The translations under genes were made by a program, and so were the position numbers. Positions 63,951-64,000 of a DNA stretch of 64,000 nt are shown piece by piece. Source of the DNA: Streptomyces lincolnensis (GTDB lineage Bacteria; Actinomycetota; Actinomycetes; Streptomycetales; Streptomycetaceae); assembly GCF_001685355.1 (NCBI RefSeq), contig NZ_CP016438.1, positions 8,928,001 through 8,992,000 on the forward strand, in the 5' to 3' direction. Position 1 is the stretch's first letter; each line of letters opens with the position of its first letter. Under the pieces are notes generated by a model. The model saw only the letters and a list, made by a program, of their open reading frames with translations, was not told where the DNA came from and did no database searches.

Positions 63951-64000
63951 CGGGCCGTACCTTTCGCCCTGCAAACACACCAGTGATCGGCGCCCAACCT

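Overview
The window is very GC-rich actinobacterial DNA and almost certainly Streptomyces. Signs are GTG starts, GC-rich third positions, twin-arginine signals, F420/LLM and DUF6153/DUF5134/DUF1996-type proteins, and a leaderless XRE-STAND-WD40 protein typical of the genus. There are no rRNA or tRNA genes, no replication origin and no CRISPR array. The content (secreted hydrolases, catabolic operons, one- and two-component regulators, many broken genes and mobile-element scraps) suggests an accessory region such as a chromosome arm; that placement is inference.

Layout. 0-6.3 kb: cell-wall and secreted proteins on the minus strand (degenerate M15 peptidase-like protein, leaderless DUF1906 protein, peptidoglycan-binding protein, DUF1996 protein) and a deleted small gene. 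6.7-8.3 kb: a sugar-isomerase remnant and a membrane metallophosphoesterase. 8.6-12.4 kb: an ABC exporter with an overlapping histidine kinase/response regulator pair. 12.4-14.4 kb: a GntR regulator with two inverted operators before a VOC protein and an NAD(P)-binding protein. 14.5-17.7 kb: a copper locus with a CsoR-type operator, copper chaperone and DUF5134 membrane protein, in which the DUF6153 gene and the multicopper oxidase are wrecked. 17.9-21.7 kb: an alpha/beta-hydrolase without its nucleophile, an NlpC/P60 hydrolase and a BlaI/M56 pair. 21.9-25.6 kb: two His-rich small proteins, a cysteine-synthase-like enzyme and an MFS exporter. 25.7-29.6 kb: a NitT/TauT-type ABC uptake system with an LLM oxidoreductase. 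29.7-31.7 kb: a graveyard holding a GH78 rhamnosidase that lost its N-terminal two thirds but kept its promoter, an IS630 transposase remnant and an integrase remnant.

31.7-33.8 kb: a MarR/MFS efflux pair with two palindromic operators. 34-40 kb: an acyl-CoA module (DUF35-type protein, family III CoA-transferase, glutaryl-CoA-type dehydrogenase, ETF beta and alpha, 3-hydroxyacyl-CoA dehydrogenase) that reads as glutarate/glutaryl-CoA breakdown to acetoacetyl-CoA. The five-gene operon and the separate 3-hydroxyacyl-CoA dehydrogenase gene share a 33-bp upstream element (28/33 identical) plus TCTGACCT at the same offset; a LysR gene adjoins.

41-53 kb is the most interesting part. It is a catabolic island: a minus-strand operon of divergent enolase paralogue, extradiol ring-cleavage dioxygenase, AhpD-like protein and zinc-type dehydrogenase; then FMN reductase, LacI regulator, FAH hydrolase, MFS transporter, and a plus-strand operon of D-2-hydroxyacid dehydrogenase, APH-like kinase and cupin. 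Five copies of a palindrome with consensus TGCTAWCGTTAGCA sit in its three divergent promoter regions, so one LacI protein probably controls the whole island. The enolase keeps its metal ligands and catalytic lysine but has Asp for the active-site Glu168 and Ala for His373, so it is unlikely to be a housekeeping enolase. The pathway is not one I recognise.

53-64 kb: a gutted subtilisin-like protease gene, small secreted proteins, an intact 1068-residue GH78 alpha-L-rhamnosidase, a lipoprotein polysaccharide deacetylase and a 1248-residue XRE-STAND-WD40 protein.
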